Assembly: GCF_021155775.2 (NCBI RefSeq)
Contig: NC_060234.1
Coordinates: forward strand, 8,070,283 to 8,134,282
Direction of reading: 5' to 3'
DNA: 64,000 bases
Source of the DNA: Neodiprion pinetum
Lineage: Eukaryota > Arthropoda > Insecta > Hymenoptera > Diprionidae
Made by a program: the position numbers and the translations under genes. Below, one piece after another: positions 53,469 through 63,427 of this stretch (position 1 is its first letter; each line of letters starts with the position of its first letter). Under the pieces are notes generated by a model. It searched no databases. It was not told the DNA's origin and saw nothing but the letters and a program-made list of their open reading frames with translations.

Positions 53469-55271
53469 GTGGATATGTCATTAGATGAAACAGTTGAAAT
53501 TCATAGACAAGAAATGGACGATCAACAGCAAAATCAACTTGAAAATAGGCAAGCAGAAGAAGAAGAAGTAGTCAGAGAGCAAGTGATAACACAGACTCCG
53601 ACCAGGCCTACGAGAAACAAGAATCCACCAGCAAAGTTTAAAGACTACGTTATGACTGCGAATGTCAAAACAAAAAGAAATAGAGAAGAGGAAACAGAAA
53701 AGATAAAAGAGCCTAAAACTTGGCAAGAAGCTCTTAATTCAAAACTCAGAGATGAGTGGTACCAAGCAATGAAAGTTGAAATGGAAAGATTTAACGAAAA
53801 TGAAGCTTTTACACTTGTAGAATTACCCAAAGATAGAAAACCGACTTTGATTGACTTAAGATGGGTGTTCCAGATCAAGAGAGATGAAAATGGCAAAATA
53901 GTAAGACTCAGACCAAGACTCGTCGCCAAAGGATTCATGCAAACCATCAACATCGATTATTTCAAGACATTTGCACCAGTTGTACGCTACGCTACAATTA
54001 GATTTTTGGTGAGTCTAGCCATGAAGTATGATCTGGAGATTTATCATTTGGATGTGGATGCTGCATTCTTGAAAAGTTTACTAAAAGAAGAAATTTACGT
54101 CAATCAACCAGAACCATTTGTACAAAAAGGAAGTGAAGATAAAGTATTAAAGTTGAACAAAGCAATATATGGACTCAAACAAGGATCAAAAGCGTGGCAC
54201 GAGACGTTTACACAAATACTAGTAGAGATGAACCTCAAGCAAAGTGCAGTTGATCCATGTGTGTACCAGTATAAAAACAATCAAGATTGGATCATCGTCG
54301 CCATTTACGTAGATGACCAAATGGTCCTAGTCTCGTCGAAACAGTTAAAAGAAGACTTTGCACAAGCCATAGCAGAAAAACTCAAGATCAAGGATCTAGG
54401 ATTACTCAAGTTCTTTTTGAATATAAAATTCGAAGTTCAGAGGGAGAAGGCTCTAACGTACGTCACACAAGAGACTTACATCAATAACATGATAAGTAAC
54501 TTTAGATTAGAGGGAGCAAACGATGAAGACACTCCACTAAAACCAGATGTGAAATTAGATAGAAGCGACTCAAGTCCTGTAACGCCAAATTTTCCATACG
54601 CTGAAGGAGTAGGTACCTGTTTATACTTGAGCCAAACATCCAGGCCAGATATCTGCTTTGCAGCAAGTTATCTTAGCTCATTCAACGCTAATCCAAAGAG
54701 AATTCATGTTGCAGCGCTTAAACATTTGATGAAGTACCTGCATGGAACAAGAACTTTAGGACTGAAGCTTCAAAACGACAAATCTAATCAGATAGTAGGC
54801 TATTCAGATGCAGATTATGCTAATGACGTGAGAAATAGAAAATCAATCTCTGGCTACATATTCTTTTACAACGGTTCTCCAATCTCATGGTCAACAAAAA
54901 AGCAGAAGACAGTTGCAGCCTCTACTTGTGAAGCCGAATATCAAGCTTTATCCGCTGCCTGCTCAGAAGCTAAGTGGTTGAAACAATTAATCATGGAGTT
55001 TGATCCAGAAGTAGCTTCTAAACCAATAATTATAAAAGTAGATAACAACAGTGCAATAAATCTAGCAGAGAATGAAAGCTACAAAAGTAAAGTCAAGCAT
55101 ATCGACATCAAACACCACTTCATAAGGGATATGTGGAAAAACAACATCATTGAAATTGAACATGTATCAAGTACGAAGATGGTAGCTGATTATCTGACGA
55201 AGCCGCTGAAGAAAGAAAAACATCTATTCTGCCTCAACAACTCAGGATTAGAAGAAACAAGTGATAATTAA
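53469..55271 (+). CDS. Copia reverse transcriptase and RNase H
   Basis: The frame is open from about 53380, so the GTG at 53469 and the first ATG at 53475 are not native starts; in an unbroken element this would be the C-terminal half of the polyprotein. RT includes RWVFQIK, LVAKGF, the LDVDAAFL metal-binding motif and YVDD at about residue 280. RNase H follows with YSDADYA, STCEAEYQAL and HIDIKHHF. The frame runs to TAA 55269-55271, about 130 bp before the polypurine tract. It looks intact. Confidence 0.92.
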   Translation: MDMSLDETVEIHRQEMDDQQQNQLENRQAEEEEVVREQVITQTPTRPTRNKNPPAKFKDYVMTANVKTKRNREEETEKIKEPKTWQEALNSKLRDEWYQAMKVEMERFNENEAFTLVELPKDRKPTLIDLRWVFQIKRDENGKIVRLRPRLVAKGFMQTINIDYFKTFAPVVRYATIRFLVSLAMKYDLEIYHLDVDAAFLKSLLKEEIYVNQPEPFVQKGSEDKVLKLNKAIYGLKQGSKAWHETFTQILVEMNLKQSAVDPCVYQYKNNQDWIIVAIYVDDQMVLVSSKQLKEDFAQAIAEKLKIKDLGLLKFFLNIKFEVQREKALTYVTQETYINNMISNFRLEGANDEDTPLKPDVKLDRSDSSPVTPNFPYAEGVGTCLYLSQTSRPDICFAASYLSSFNANPKRIHVAALKHLMKYLHGTRTLGLKLQNDKSNQIVGYSDADYANDVRNRKSISGYIFFYNGSPISWSTKKQKTVAASTCEAEYQALSAACSEAKWLKQLIMEFDPEVASKPIIIKVDNNSAINLAENESYKSKVKHIDIKHHFIRDMWKNNIIEIEHVSSTKMVADYLTKPLKKEKHLFCLNNSGLEETSDN

Positions 55272-55409
55272 TTATAAGACTTTCTCTATTATCACAACAA
55301 ACAAAAAGAACATTTATTTTATTTTAAAATTGCTTACAAAAATGTTATTTAGTTTTTTCTCATTACATTTCTTATTTTTTTATTTTTGTTATTAATAGTT
55401 TAGAGGGAG
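55272..55409 (+). other. Copia 3' noncoding region and polypurine tract
   Basis: The AT-rich tail ends in TAGAGGGAG (55401-55409), the purine tract abutting the 3' LTR. Confidence 0.75.
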
Positions 55410-55591
55410 TGTTAGCTTGAAACTATTATACTTTGTATGTCTATATATGTATTCACATACACACACAGACACACACTACACCATACACTAGTATCTAATA
55501 AATCAGTTTCTGTATAGCAAGCCTAACTAAGAGCACGTTTATTTATCTATCCATGTCCTATCCAATAATCCATGCAATCTATTTGACAATA
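55410..55591 (+). repeat. 3' LTR of the copia element (182 bp)
   Basis: TGTTAGC...CAATA, followed by CCAAA, the target-site duplication. An AATAAA signal lies at 55497-55502. Confidence 0.9.
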
Positions 55592-55596
55592 CCAAA

Positions 55597-55985
55597 AAAT
55601 TCTTTTTATGTCGCATGATTTTCATTTTGAGTTTCTTGATAGTGGATCTGAGTAAAATCAATTACCAGTTTCCCAGTCATCTCTAGAACGTAACCTCCAT
55701 GCAGGGACATTTCTATTTTACGTGTTTGAATGAATGAGGCGTGAATGCTTGTTTTTTTTTATCTCAAGCCATTGTAAGCTCCCACAGTGCGTGTTGCACT
55801 CCGAAAGTTATATATATTCCGTAATTTCAACATAAATCAGATACCTTTCGTCATAATTTTGCGAACATTCTGTTTCGCCTCCTCACCCAATCCGAATATC
55901 CACATTCATCTCAATTATTCAAATGTTAGCAAATTGTGGCGAAAATCACGGAATTTAAGCCGAAGAAGCATCGTCACAATATTTT
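55597..55985. other. No gene seen between copia and satellite
   Basis: About 390 bp of unremarkable AT-rich sequence, possibly the continuation of what copia inserted into. Confidence 0.5.
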
Positions 55986-56364
55986 CATACACATACTGAC
56001 GCCAATTTCCGTCTCCAAAATTCTAGAGCAGCTTTACAGTACATTTTTTTTACTTCTCTGAGAGCTGAGGTCTGATCCAAAAATTTTCCAATAAAAATTA
56101 TACATTTTCATAAACATATCAAACGCTGGCCAAATTTTCAGTGCCTAAACTCGGCATCAAGTTACGGTTTTTTCTCACTTTTCCTAGAGCTGTGGGCTAA
56201 TCGAACAATTTTCAGGTGAAATATATATATTTTCATAAACCTATCAAACACTCACGCCTCTTTGCGGCACGAAAACTCTGAAGAAAGTTTCCTCTATTTT
56301 CTTCCACGTCTCTGAAAGCTGAGGTCTGATCAAATAACTTTCCCATAAAAAATATACATCATCA
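55986..56364 (+). repeat. Satellite monomers outside the array
   Basis: About three monomers of the family found in each array unit, including one of the diverged GCTGGCC type, but more diverged. The last monomer is cut by the LINE start. Confidence 0.75.
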
Positions 56365-56388
56365 TAAGTAATTGGGTAAGTAATTGGG

Positions 56389-56874
56389 ATGGCGCTCATG
56401 GCGCATCAAAGTAAGAAACCGCCTGATAAATCGAATTATTTAATTTGTCACCCACGCGTTAAAAATCAAATAGCGATCTGTGTGATTTGTGAAGATGCAT
56501 ATCACATTTCTGAATACGATGAAAAAACCAGACATGTCGGGAAGTTTTTAATAATCTGCTCGAAACGTGCACATGTGAATCTAACCTCAAAAGTGAGTGA
56601 GAAAACATTGAATGAAAATGCAAAAACAATTATCGCGCAAGTGAAACTACATGAGAAAAAGAAACTACAGGATGAAATGCTTGAAAATATCTCCAGTAGC
56701 CTTTCAAAAGGTGAGACTAGCAAGCATGACAAAACTCTCCTCGGAGAAGACGAGGACGTGATATATGCTCTAAAAAATGAAAATGCTCTCCTGAAACAGT
56801 TGAAATGTGAGTTACAGGAAAAATGCAAACTCCTGGAAGAATTGAAAGAAGTAAACACAGAAAAAGCAGGATAA
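56389..56874 (+). CDS. LINE ORF1, N-terminal part
   Basis: Starts at an ATG immediately after the 12-bp duplication. An N-terminal Cys/His-containing segment (CVICEDAYH near residue 31, later C and H residues) suggests a zinc-binding fold, possibly PHD-like; the C-terminal ~60 residues look like a coiled coil (charged, Leu/Glu/Lys-rich). It ends at TAA 56872-56874, but the same frame continues open to 57762, so this is a nonsense interruption of one ORF1. Such proteins bind LINE RNA. Confidence 0.7.
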   Translation: MALMAHQSKKPPDKSNYLICHPRVKNQIAICVICEDAYHISEYDEKTRHVGKFLIICSKRAHVNLTSKVSEKTLNENAKTIIAQVKLHEKKKLQDEMLENISSSLSKGETSKHDKTLLGEDEDVIYALKNENALLKQLKCELQEKCKLLEELKEVNTEKAG

Positions 56875-57762
56875 TCATACGCAACCATACTCACTGAAAA
56901 AACAAGCATAAATCAACAAGTACCTGACATCATAGTAAAAGCCAAACAATCAGACAAGAATGGACAAATCTACGACACAGTTCTTCAAACTATTTGTGAA
57001 GAAACAGCCTTACCAGTGAAACGAGTTTTCAATAAAGAAGACGGCACTACCATTATTAAATGCCAATTTAAAAAGCATACACAAGAAATGCAAGATATTT
57101 TGATAGAAAAAATTGGAACAAACTTCGAAATTGAACACGACAAGCTAAAAAACCCAAGAATGAAACTGGTGGGTATCGAAAATTACATGAACAAGGAAGA
57201 TCTAGAATTTGACATCAACGAGAGAAATTTTAGTACGCTTGAAACAAAATGCACTGTTGTGGATACATACAAAACAAAAAACACGCAGAAAGCGGCAATA
57301 ATTGAGGTTACGGCTGAAATCTACACTTTCATCAGGAAGAACAATTACAAGATCTATGTGGGACACCAGTGCTGTAGGGCTTATGATGATCTCAACATGA
57401 AACCGTGCATAAAATGCGGAAGGTACGGACATAGCTGGAAAAAATGCGAACTTGAAGTTTGCTTGAAATGTGCAGAAAACCATGCATTTAGCGCATGCGA
57501 CCAGGAAACTGTGAAGTGTACGAACTGTATTTACGGGAACTCTAAATACTCAAAACATTGTGACGTCAACCACATGGCGACAGACACTAGTAAATGCGAA
57601 TATCTGAGATATAAGATCTCAAAGTATATTGGAACCACAGATTACCCAACTAAACTCGACATTCCGAGATATATCGATAACATAGGACCAGAAAAACGCA
57701 AGAGGGCGAGCCAAGCAGCTTCACCAGCAGCGATACGTCACCAGAAGGCGCGGGCAACGTAA
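56875..57762 (+). CDS. LINE ORF1, C-terminal part with three zinc knuckles
   Basis: Same frame as the N-terminal part. Near 57405-57620 it contains CIKCGRYGHSWKKC, CLKCAENHAFSAC and a third Cys/His cluster beginning CTNC, the usual nucleic-acid-binding array of ORF1 proteins in this group. The first ATG is internal, so expression depends on reading through TAA 56872-56874. Together the two parts span 458 codons. Confidence 0.75.
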   Translation, partial: SYATILTEKTSINQQVPDIIVKAKQSDKNGQIYDTVLQTICEETALPVKRVFNKEDGTTIIKCQFKKHTQEMQDILIEKIGTNFEIEHDKLKNPRMKLVGIENYMNKEDLEFDINERNFSTLETKCTVVDTYKTKNTQKAAIIEVTAEIYTFIRKNNYKIYVGHQCCRAYDDLNMKPCIKCGRYGHSWKKCELEVCLKCAENHAFSACDQETVKCTNCIYGNSKYSKHCDVNHMATDTSKCEYLRYKISKYIGTTDYPTKLDIPRYIDNIGPEKRKRASQAASPAAIRHQKARAT

Positions 57763-57935
57763 ATATCAGAAGTAACGTAGCAGAAGAAAATTTTGTCCCC
57801 GGCGGGGACTATCACACAACAGAAGATGAAACGAATGGTGAAGAATACACAGGCACAACATTAGAAGAAGAAATTCCTGATTTATACACACTCAACAAAT
57901 GCCTTAGAAATATAAATAACATCATATTTTTATTA

Positions 57936-58205
57936 TTGAACATAAGAAGCTTGGAATGCAATTCAGAACTATTAGAGACTTTTGTTGAGAGTGTCAAAAC
58001 CAAGCCTGATATAATAGTTTGCGCGGAGTCTTGGAATTTACCACACGTTGATAGTAATAACCTGAAAGGGTATAACTTGTACTATAACTATGGTCTGATA
58101 AACAAGTCAGATGGAGTGGTTATGTACGTAAAAACAGAGCTACAGCAAAAGTATGGTAGAAGTGTTTGGAAATTTAAAAATAATAACAACTACAATAGTA
58201 GTTGA
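57936..58205 (+). CDS. LINE ORF2, N-terminal part of the endonuclease
   Basis: NIRSL opens the APE-type endonuclease, followed by DIIVCAESW (catalytic Glu motif). The frame is open well upstream, to about 57700, overlapping the end of ORF1 in another frame, and has no ATG in that stretch, so the native start is unclear. The frame ends at 58203-58205 because of a 1-nt frameshift near 58170-58195; the endonuclease continues in the next entry. Confidence 0.75.
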   Translation: MNIRSLECNSELLETFVESVKTKPDIIVCAESWNLPHVDSNNLKGYNLYYNYGLINKSDGVVMYVKTELQQKYGRSVWKFKNNNNYNSS

Positions 58206-60693
58206 CAAAAGAAAGCTCAAGGTGTCAGGTATATATAGATGTCACGACTGTGACAAAAGTTTTTTCGTTAATGTAATGAAACAACTTTTAAAAATGCGTG
58301 CAAAAAATAAAAATCACATGATCCTCGGTGATTTTAATATCGACATTCTAAAATTGGATGACACAGACACAGAAAATTACCTCAATAATTACTTAGAAAA
58401 TGGGTATACGCCATGCTTCAACAAAATGACAAAGTCCAGTAGCTGTGATCCAAATAAGGGGTCATGTATTGATAATATTTTCGTCAAAACCCAAAAAAGG
58501 TTCATGAGATCTCTAAAACTAACTATCCCATACCCAGACCACTATCCTCTGCTCTTGCAACTCGGGAACGAGGAAGTTCAGGAAGAAAGCAGGGAAGCTG
58601 AATATATTAACTATAAAAAGTTGAAACTCACTTGTGAAAAGACAGATTGGCGTGAAATAATGAACATCCCTGATCCAAATATGGCTACTAACCATTTGAT
58701 TTCGTTAATTCAAACAGTCATTCGAGAATCTAGTTTTAAAAAAAAGGGAAATAAACTAAAACCTAGAAAAAGTTGGATCACTCCAGCAATAATACGATCT
58801 ACTCAAAACAAAATGAAACTATATAAATTACGGAAAGACGAACCAGAGAATATAGATTTGAAACTACAATACACAAATTATGAAAAAAGGTTGAAAAAAA
58901 TTATACAAACTGCAAAGAACTCCCACGACAACCAAGAGCTGTACGCTAAATTGGGGGACAATAAAACACTATGGAAATTCATCAATGCAAAAATAAATGG
59001 CAGTAAGAAACGAAAGAATAATATTGATTTTCTGAATGTAAATGGGGTAAAAGTAGGGTCAGAAAAAGAAATGGCAAATAGTTTCAACAATTTTTTCAGT
59101 ACGGTGGGAACATCCCTTGCAAAAAAAATAGTAGCACCAGAAAATCAGATCAGAATGCCTAAATACAATTCGAAAACAGCTTATATAAAAACCACAAGTT
59201 GTGGAGAAATTTTCAACACCATCCATGCCCTGAAGCCTAAGGCAGGGGGCGTAGATTGCATAAAAATTACTGTTTTGCAACACATATCCTGGTACATAAG
59301 CCAACCGCTAGAGCACATTTTTAACTTGTGTATCCTGCGTTCTGTCTGGCCGAAAGCACTCAAAAAAGCTGAAATCATCCCCATACATAAGGCTGGGCAT
59401 AAACATCTTGTGCAAAACTATAGACCAATCTCACTTCTGTCTAACATTGCCAAGGTTTTCGAAAAGTTGTTGCACAAAAGACTTTCCAACTTCATCAAGG
59501 AAAATGAATTGATCGCTAGCATGCAATACGGTTTTAGACGAGGCAAGGGCACAAAAGATGCGCTGGCTTTCGTCACAAATACACTCTATCAAAATATAGA
59601 CAAAACGAATGCTACCATTGTCACTTTCCTGGATTTGGCAAAGGCTTTCGACACCGTGAACTTTGAAATTTTGTTCAGGAAATTACACAGATACGGTATT
59701 AGGGGAAAGGCATTAGACATTATCAAAAGCTATATGACAGATAGAACGCAGGTTGTAAATTTAAATAGCACCAAAAGCAAAGAAACAAAGGTTGAAATGG
59801 GAGTGCCGCAAGGTTCAATTTTAGGGCCACTGCTTTTTATTATATACATAAATGATATTTTCGATGAATTGCCACAAGGATGTATTGTTTCTTTTGCTGA
59901 TGATACTTCGATAATTAGCACCGACTCAACTTGGGAGCAAGCAAGACTCAAAATGGTGAATTATTTAGATAAAATTGGAGACTGGCTCAAACATAACAAA
60001 TTAACTTTAAATGTAGAAAAAACTGTGTTCATCTCTTTTGGGGCTTATCAAGTCAGCATTCCGAAAGAGTTCACAATTACCATTAACGGTATGGAAATAA
60101 AGAGAGTACAGAGTACAAAGTACTTAGGGGTTATCTTTGATAGTCATCTCAGGTGGAATTTTCAAATAGACCACATTATCAAAAAAACCAGACATTTGCT
60201 CTACGTTTTCTGGAGACTATCGCATTTCGCTCATAAAAAAATTCTGGTAATGATGTACCATGCACTTTTTGGAAGTGTAGCTCACTACGGTATAATAGAA
60301 TGGGGTGGAGCATACGGAAATGTAATGGACTCTCTTGAGAGGGTCCAGCACAGACTATGGAAGATAATTGCACGAAATAATGCTGATTTGATGAAACCTC
60401 TAAACATCCGCGAGACTTACACATTGGAGTCACTGCTATATCATTATGACGACTTGAAAACCGAATACACCCGATCGGGAGGCAATACTAGAAACAAAAC
60501 CATTATTATACCAAAGACCTCCAAAACTATAGGCTTCAAAGATCATGTGATTCCGGGAATAAAGAGCTATAACAGACTCACGCATGAGCTGAAAACATTA
60601 GAATGTAGTGAAAAAAATATAAAGTGGCAAATAAAGAGCTACCAAATATCACAAAGAAACTACTCAAGCACCGAAAAACTACAACAAAAATGA
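58153..60693 (+). CDS. LINE ORF2: endonuclease C-terminal part and reverse transcriptase
   Basis: Endonuclease motifs ILGDFNID (about residue 56) and DHYPLLL (about 129) complete the active site begun at 57936. RT at about residues 370-680: NYRPISLLS, QYGFRRGKGT, FLDLAKAFDTVN, GVPQGSILGPLLF and catalytic FADD near 581. It would nick target DNA and prime reverse transcription. The first ~15 codons are an out-of-frame overlap caused by the frameshift. It ends at TGA 60691-60693. Apart from the frameshift it looks complete. Confidence 0.88.
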   Translation: MVEVFGNLKIITTTIVVDKRKLKVSGIYRCHDCDKSFFVNVMKQLLKMRAKNKNHMILGDFNIDILKLDDTDTENYLNNYLENGYTPCFNKMTKSSSCDPNKGSCIDNIFVKTQKRFMRSLKLTIPYPDHYPLLLQLGNEEVQEESREAEYINYKKLKLTCEKTDWREIMNIPDPNMATNHLISLIQTVIRESSFKKKGNKLKPRKSWITPAIIRSTQNKMKLYKLRKDEPENIDLKLQYTNYEKRLKKIIQTAKNSHDNQELYAKLGDNKTLWKFINAKINGSKKRKNNIDFLNVNGVKVGSEKEMANSFNNFFSTVGTSLAKKIVAPENQIRMPKYNSKTAYIKTTSCGEIFNTIHALKPKAGGVDCIKITVLQHISWYISQPLEHIFNLCILRSVWPKALKKAEIIPIHKAGHKHLVQNYRPISLLSNIAKVFEKLLHKRLSNFIKENELIASMQYGFRRGKGTKDALAFVTNTLYQNIDKTNATIVTFLDLAKAFDTVNFEILFRKLHRYGIRGKALDIIKSYMTDRTQVVNLNSTKSKETKVEMGVPQGSILGPLLFIIYINDIFDELPQGCIVSFADDTSIISTDSTWEQARLKMVNYLDKIGDWLKHNKLTLNVEKTVFISFGAYQVSIPKEFTITINGMEIKRVQSTKYLGVIFDSHLRWNFQIDHIIKKTRHLLYVFWRLSHFAHKKILVMMYHALFGSVAHYGIIEWGGAYGNVMDSLERVQHRLWKIIARNNADLMKPLNIRETYTLESLLYHYDDLKTEYTRSGGNTRNKTIIIPKTSKTIGFKDHVIPGIKSYNRLTHELKTLECSEKNIKWQIKSYQISQRNYSSTEKLQQK

Positions 60694-60954
60694 TCATTTT
60701 ATCTTATATCACATTATATTTTGTTGTATTATTATTGATGAACTTTTTTAGTTATATCTTAAATGAATATTTTGTTATTTTTTTCTCTATCTACTACCGC
60801 CAGTCCTGCGCACAGACATGCTAAATGTCTCTGCAGGGTATGTATTATTGTCCTTGAGACTATTACTCTTGAGTCAAGTAAGTATAAGATGTAAATTGCT
60901 GGTTTAAATATACAAATATACATATATACACATATACAAATATCCAAAATAGAC
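60694..60954 (+). other. LINE 3' untranslated region
   Basis: AT-rich, with no gene; ends in a TATACA-like microsatellite stretch before satellite sequence resumes. Confidence 0.55.
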
Positions 60955-62215
60955 GCATCAAATACGCACGCCAATTTCCCTCGCCAAAATTCTGGAGCAA
61001 GTTTTCAGTATATTTTTTCCACTTCTCTGAAAGCTGAGGTCTGTTCCATAAATTTCACAATAAAAAGTGTATATGATCATAGATATATCGTACGCTGCAG
61101 CGCTGGCCCGATTTTCGGTGCCTAAGCACGGCATCAAGTTTCGGTTTTTTTCTCACGTTTCCTAAAGCTGTGGGCTAATCAAATAATTTTCAGGTGAAAT
61201 ATACATTGAATCGTTTCGAGTTTGTTCGCGGGCTGAACTTCTTCAGAATTTCACACGTAATATGTGAGATAACGTGGAGATTACGCGCAATCTCGAATGT
61301 TATATCAATTTCAAGAATTTCCTGTCTCTTGGATAGAGCTGCAGGATTCGGTCTCTGGACTCGGAAGGAAGGTGAAAAATGATTACTTGTCGATTGTGTG
61401 ATCAACTCCTGGTGAGGCTTGAACAGTTTGACCGCTTCGACTTAGTTTTACTAGATAGCCTCAGAGGTTGTTTCCTCACCCTCATGTGCAAAGGCACGAG
61501 TGGAATAAACCGATCATCATAGGCCGTGTCAACGGTTGAGGGTCAAACTTGATCTGTGTGTGTGAAGCACGCACTACTCTGAGAGCTGAGGTCTGACCGA
61601 TAATTTCCAAATAAAAAGTAAAACATGTCAAACACTCACGCCTGTTTGCGTCACCAAAACTCTGAAGAAAGTTTCCTGTATTTTGTGCCACGTTTCTGAA
61701 AGCTGAGGTCTGACCGAATAATTTTCCGATAAAAAATATATATCATCATAAACATCTCAAACACTCACGCCAATTTCCGTCGCCAAAACTCTGGAGCAAG
61801 TTTTTAGTATATATTTTCCACTTCTCTGAGAGCTGAGGTCTGATCCATGAATTTTGCAATAGAATGTATATGTTATTATAGATATTTCGTACGCTGGCCC
61901 GATTTTCGGTGCCTAAGCACGGCATCAAGTTTCGGTTTTTTTCGCACTTTTCCTAAAGCTGTGGGCTAATCAAAAAATTTTCAGGTGAAATATATATATT
62001 TTCTTGAACATATCACACACTCACGCCAATTTCCGTCGCCAAAACTCTGGAGCGAGTTTCCAGAATTTTTTTTCCACTACTCGGAGAGCTGAGGTCTGAC
62101 CGATAATTTCCAAACGAAAAGTAAAACATATCAAACACTCACGCCAATTTCCGTCGCCAAAACTCTGGAGCGAGTTTCCGGAATTTTTCCCCACTGCACT
62201 GAGAGGTGAGGTCTG
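60955..62215 (+). repeat. Satellite block with an unoccupied repeat module (61080-61573)
   Basis: Contains satellite monomers and, at about 61080-61573, the module that in the array is split by gypsy-1. Here GAATGTTATAT runs directly into CAATTTCAAG (around 61300), an unoccupied site. The module stops inside the right arm of the hairpin at about 61573 and joins a monomer mid-sequence, so the LTR-like segment is absent. Further monomers run to about 62215. Confidence 0.8.
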
Positions 62216-62546
62216 ATGAAAATTTGATGGAAAAAGTTCAAATGCCCATCAATGGATACAGGAATTTGAGAAAGAATGCGAACGCTGTATGGTAACAGAA
62301 GACAGGAGAATAATTGAAATTTTAAAATTTTTCCTTGAAAAAGCTAGTGCAGATTGGTATAGCTGTATGATTCTGAAATTCACAGTGGAATCAGAATGGA
62401 GCAAGTGGAAAAAAAACTTTTGTGAAACTTTTGCAAATAAAGGGTGGTCTCCAATTAGATACGCTATGGCTTTTAAATATAAAGCAGTATTATGCTCTGA
62501 AAAAAGAAAAATTGTTACTAGAAATAAGAAAATCGATAGATACTGA
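62216..62546 (+). pseudogene. gag: Gag capsid fragment of the gypsy-1 relative
   Basis: The frame is open from the junction; HQWIQEFEKEC, DWYSCMI and WKKNFCETFANK align with gypsy-1 Gag from about residue 150. It leaves register near 62481-62500, where a short deletion and frameshift occur relative to gypsy-1. Confidence 0.7.
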
Positions 62547-62838
62547 GACACTAGTAGACCTTATAGCGGTCGGCTTACCAAACCACGTGTCCGACAAAAT
62601 TGACAGAGAAACTTTGCATGGAACGGAAGATCTCTACAACGAAATTGGTAAATCAGAACATCTTGTGGACAGAATTAGAATGAAAAAAAAGAAAAATACG
62701 CTGATAGAAAATTCAAAAAAGTTGAAGAAAAGAAACCATGCCAAATCTGTGAAGATGAGAAAAGAGGTAAACGTTATCATCCTGAATCAACTTGCTGGTT
62801 TAGGGAAAGAAGTGAAAAGAATAAAAGGACGGAACTAA
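62500..62838 (+). pseudogene. gag: Gag continuation of the gypsy-1 relative
   Basis: One frame over from the preceding fragment; KSIDTETLVDLIAVGLPN aligns with gypsy-1, and here a TTA Leu codon stands where gypsy-1 has TGA. The frame shifts again near 62700, before the zinc knuckle. Confidence 0.65.
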
Positions 62839-62906
62839 TAAAAAATGTCAATAATTCAGAGTTAGAAATAGAACTAAATGAAAAAAGTCCAAAAAACTCG
62901 AAGTAA
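62700..62906 (+). pseudogene. gag: Gag zinc knuckle and gag end of the gypsy-1 relative
   Basis: CQIC...HPESTC is intact in one frame, which ends at TAA 62904-62906. The AAAAAAC heptamer at 62891-62897 is in the same register as in gypsy-1. Confidence 0.65.
62891..62897 (+). promoter_or_regulatory. Putative -1 frameshift heptamer, gypsy-1 relative
   Basis: A AAA AAC in the gag frame, seven bases before the gag stop; protease lies in the -1 frame. Confidence 0.5.
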
Positions 62907-63427
62907 CACCATTAATAAAAATCGAGTTACTAATAAATGATTCTCTAGTAGTTTCTGGAATTTATGATTCAGGCTCAAATGTGTCATTAATTAATGCAAA
63001 ATTATTGAAGATAAAACAAAAAAATTCAGAAAACATGGGAATGGTAAAATTGAAAACTATTAATGGTGTAAAGAAAACAAAAGGTATGGTAACTTTAAAA
63101 ATAAAAATTTACAATATTGAAAAAACTATGGATATCTTTATTGTGGATAATGAAAATTTTAATTATGATTTTCTAATCGGTCTGGATTGCATCAAGAATT
63201 TCAATTTGATCCAAAATGAAGATCTAAGGATCATACAACGTAACAATAAAGAAATAAACAACAATGCCTCGAATAAAGAAGATATAGAGAATAAAAATGT
63301 CGAGATTCCTGATGTACTAGGTGACAAACATGAAAAAAAAAAAATATTTAGACTCGGAAGCATCAAAACAAGAAAACAAATACATGAACAAATGGGAAGT
63401 AAATTTCAACGAGCATATAAACACTAA
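62903..63427 (+). pseudogene. pol: Protease of the gypsy-1 relative, frame-shifted at its end
   Basis: Retropepsin-type DSG lies in GIYDSGSNVSLIN (about 62960-62990), followed by FLIGLDCIKNF. Similar in length and spacing to gypsy-1. The frame is lost at a 12-A run (63333-63344), and the residues after it are out of register. Confidence 0.75.

Larger units (their letters stand above)
50687..55591 (+). mobile_element. Ty1/copia-type LTR retrotransposon, nearly intact
   Basis: Both LTRs, primer site, gag-PR-IN, RT-RNase H, polypurine tract, and the 5-bp target duplication CCAAA at 50682-50686 and 55592-55596. The domain order with integrase before RT defines Ty1/copia. The LTRs differ by two substitutions and one 10-bp indel, suggesting a fairly recent insertion. 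A single frameshift near 53371-53385 splits the polyprotein. Confidence 0.93.
56365..60950 (+). mobile_element. Non-LTR retrotransposon (LINE) with APE-type endonuclease
   Basis: ORF1 with zinc knuckles is followed by ORF2 with AP-like endonuclease and RT carrying FADD; there are no LTRs. Sequence style suggests the jockey/CR1 group; exact clade not assigned. It begins with a 12-bp direct duplication (56365-56376 and 56377-56388) ending just before the ATG. The 3' end lies near 60950 in an AT-rich microsatellite-like stretch. It interrupts a satellite monomer that resumes at about 60955. I see no clear target-site duplication. Confidence 0.85.
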
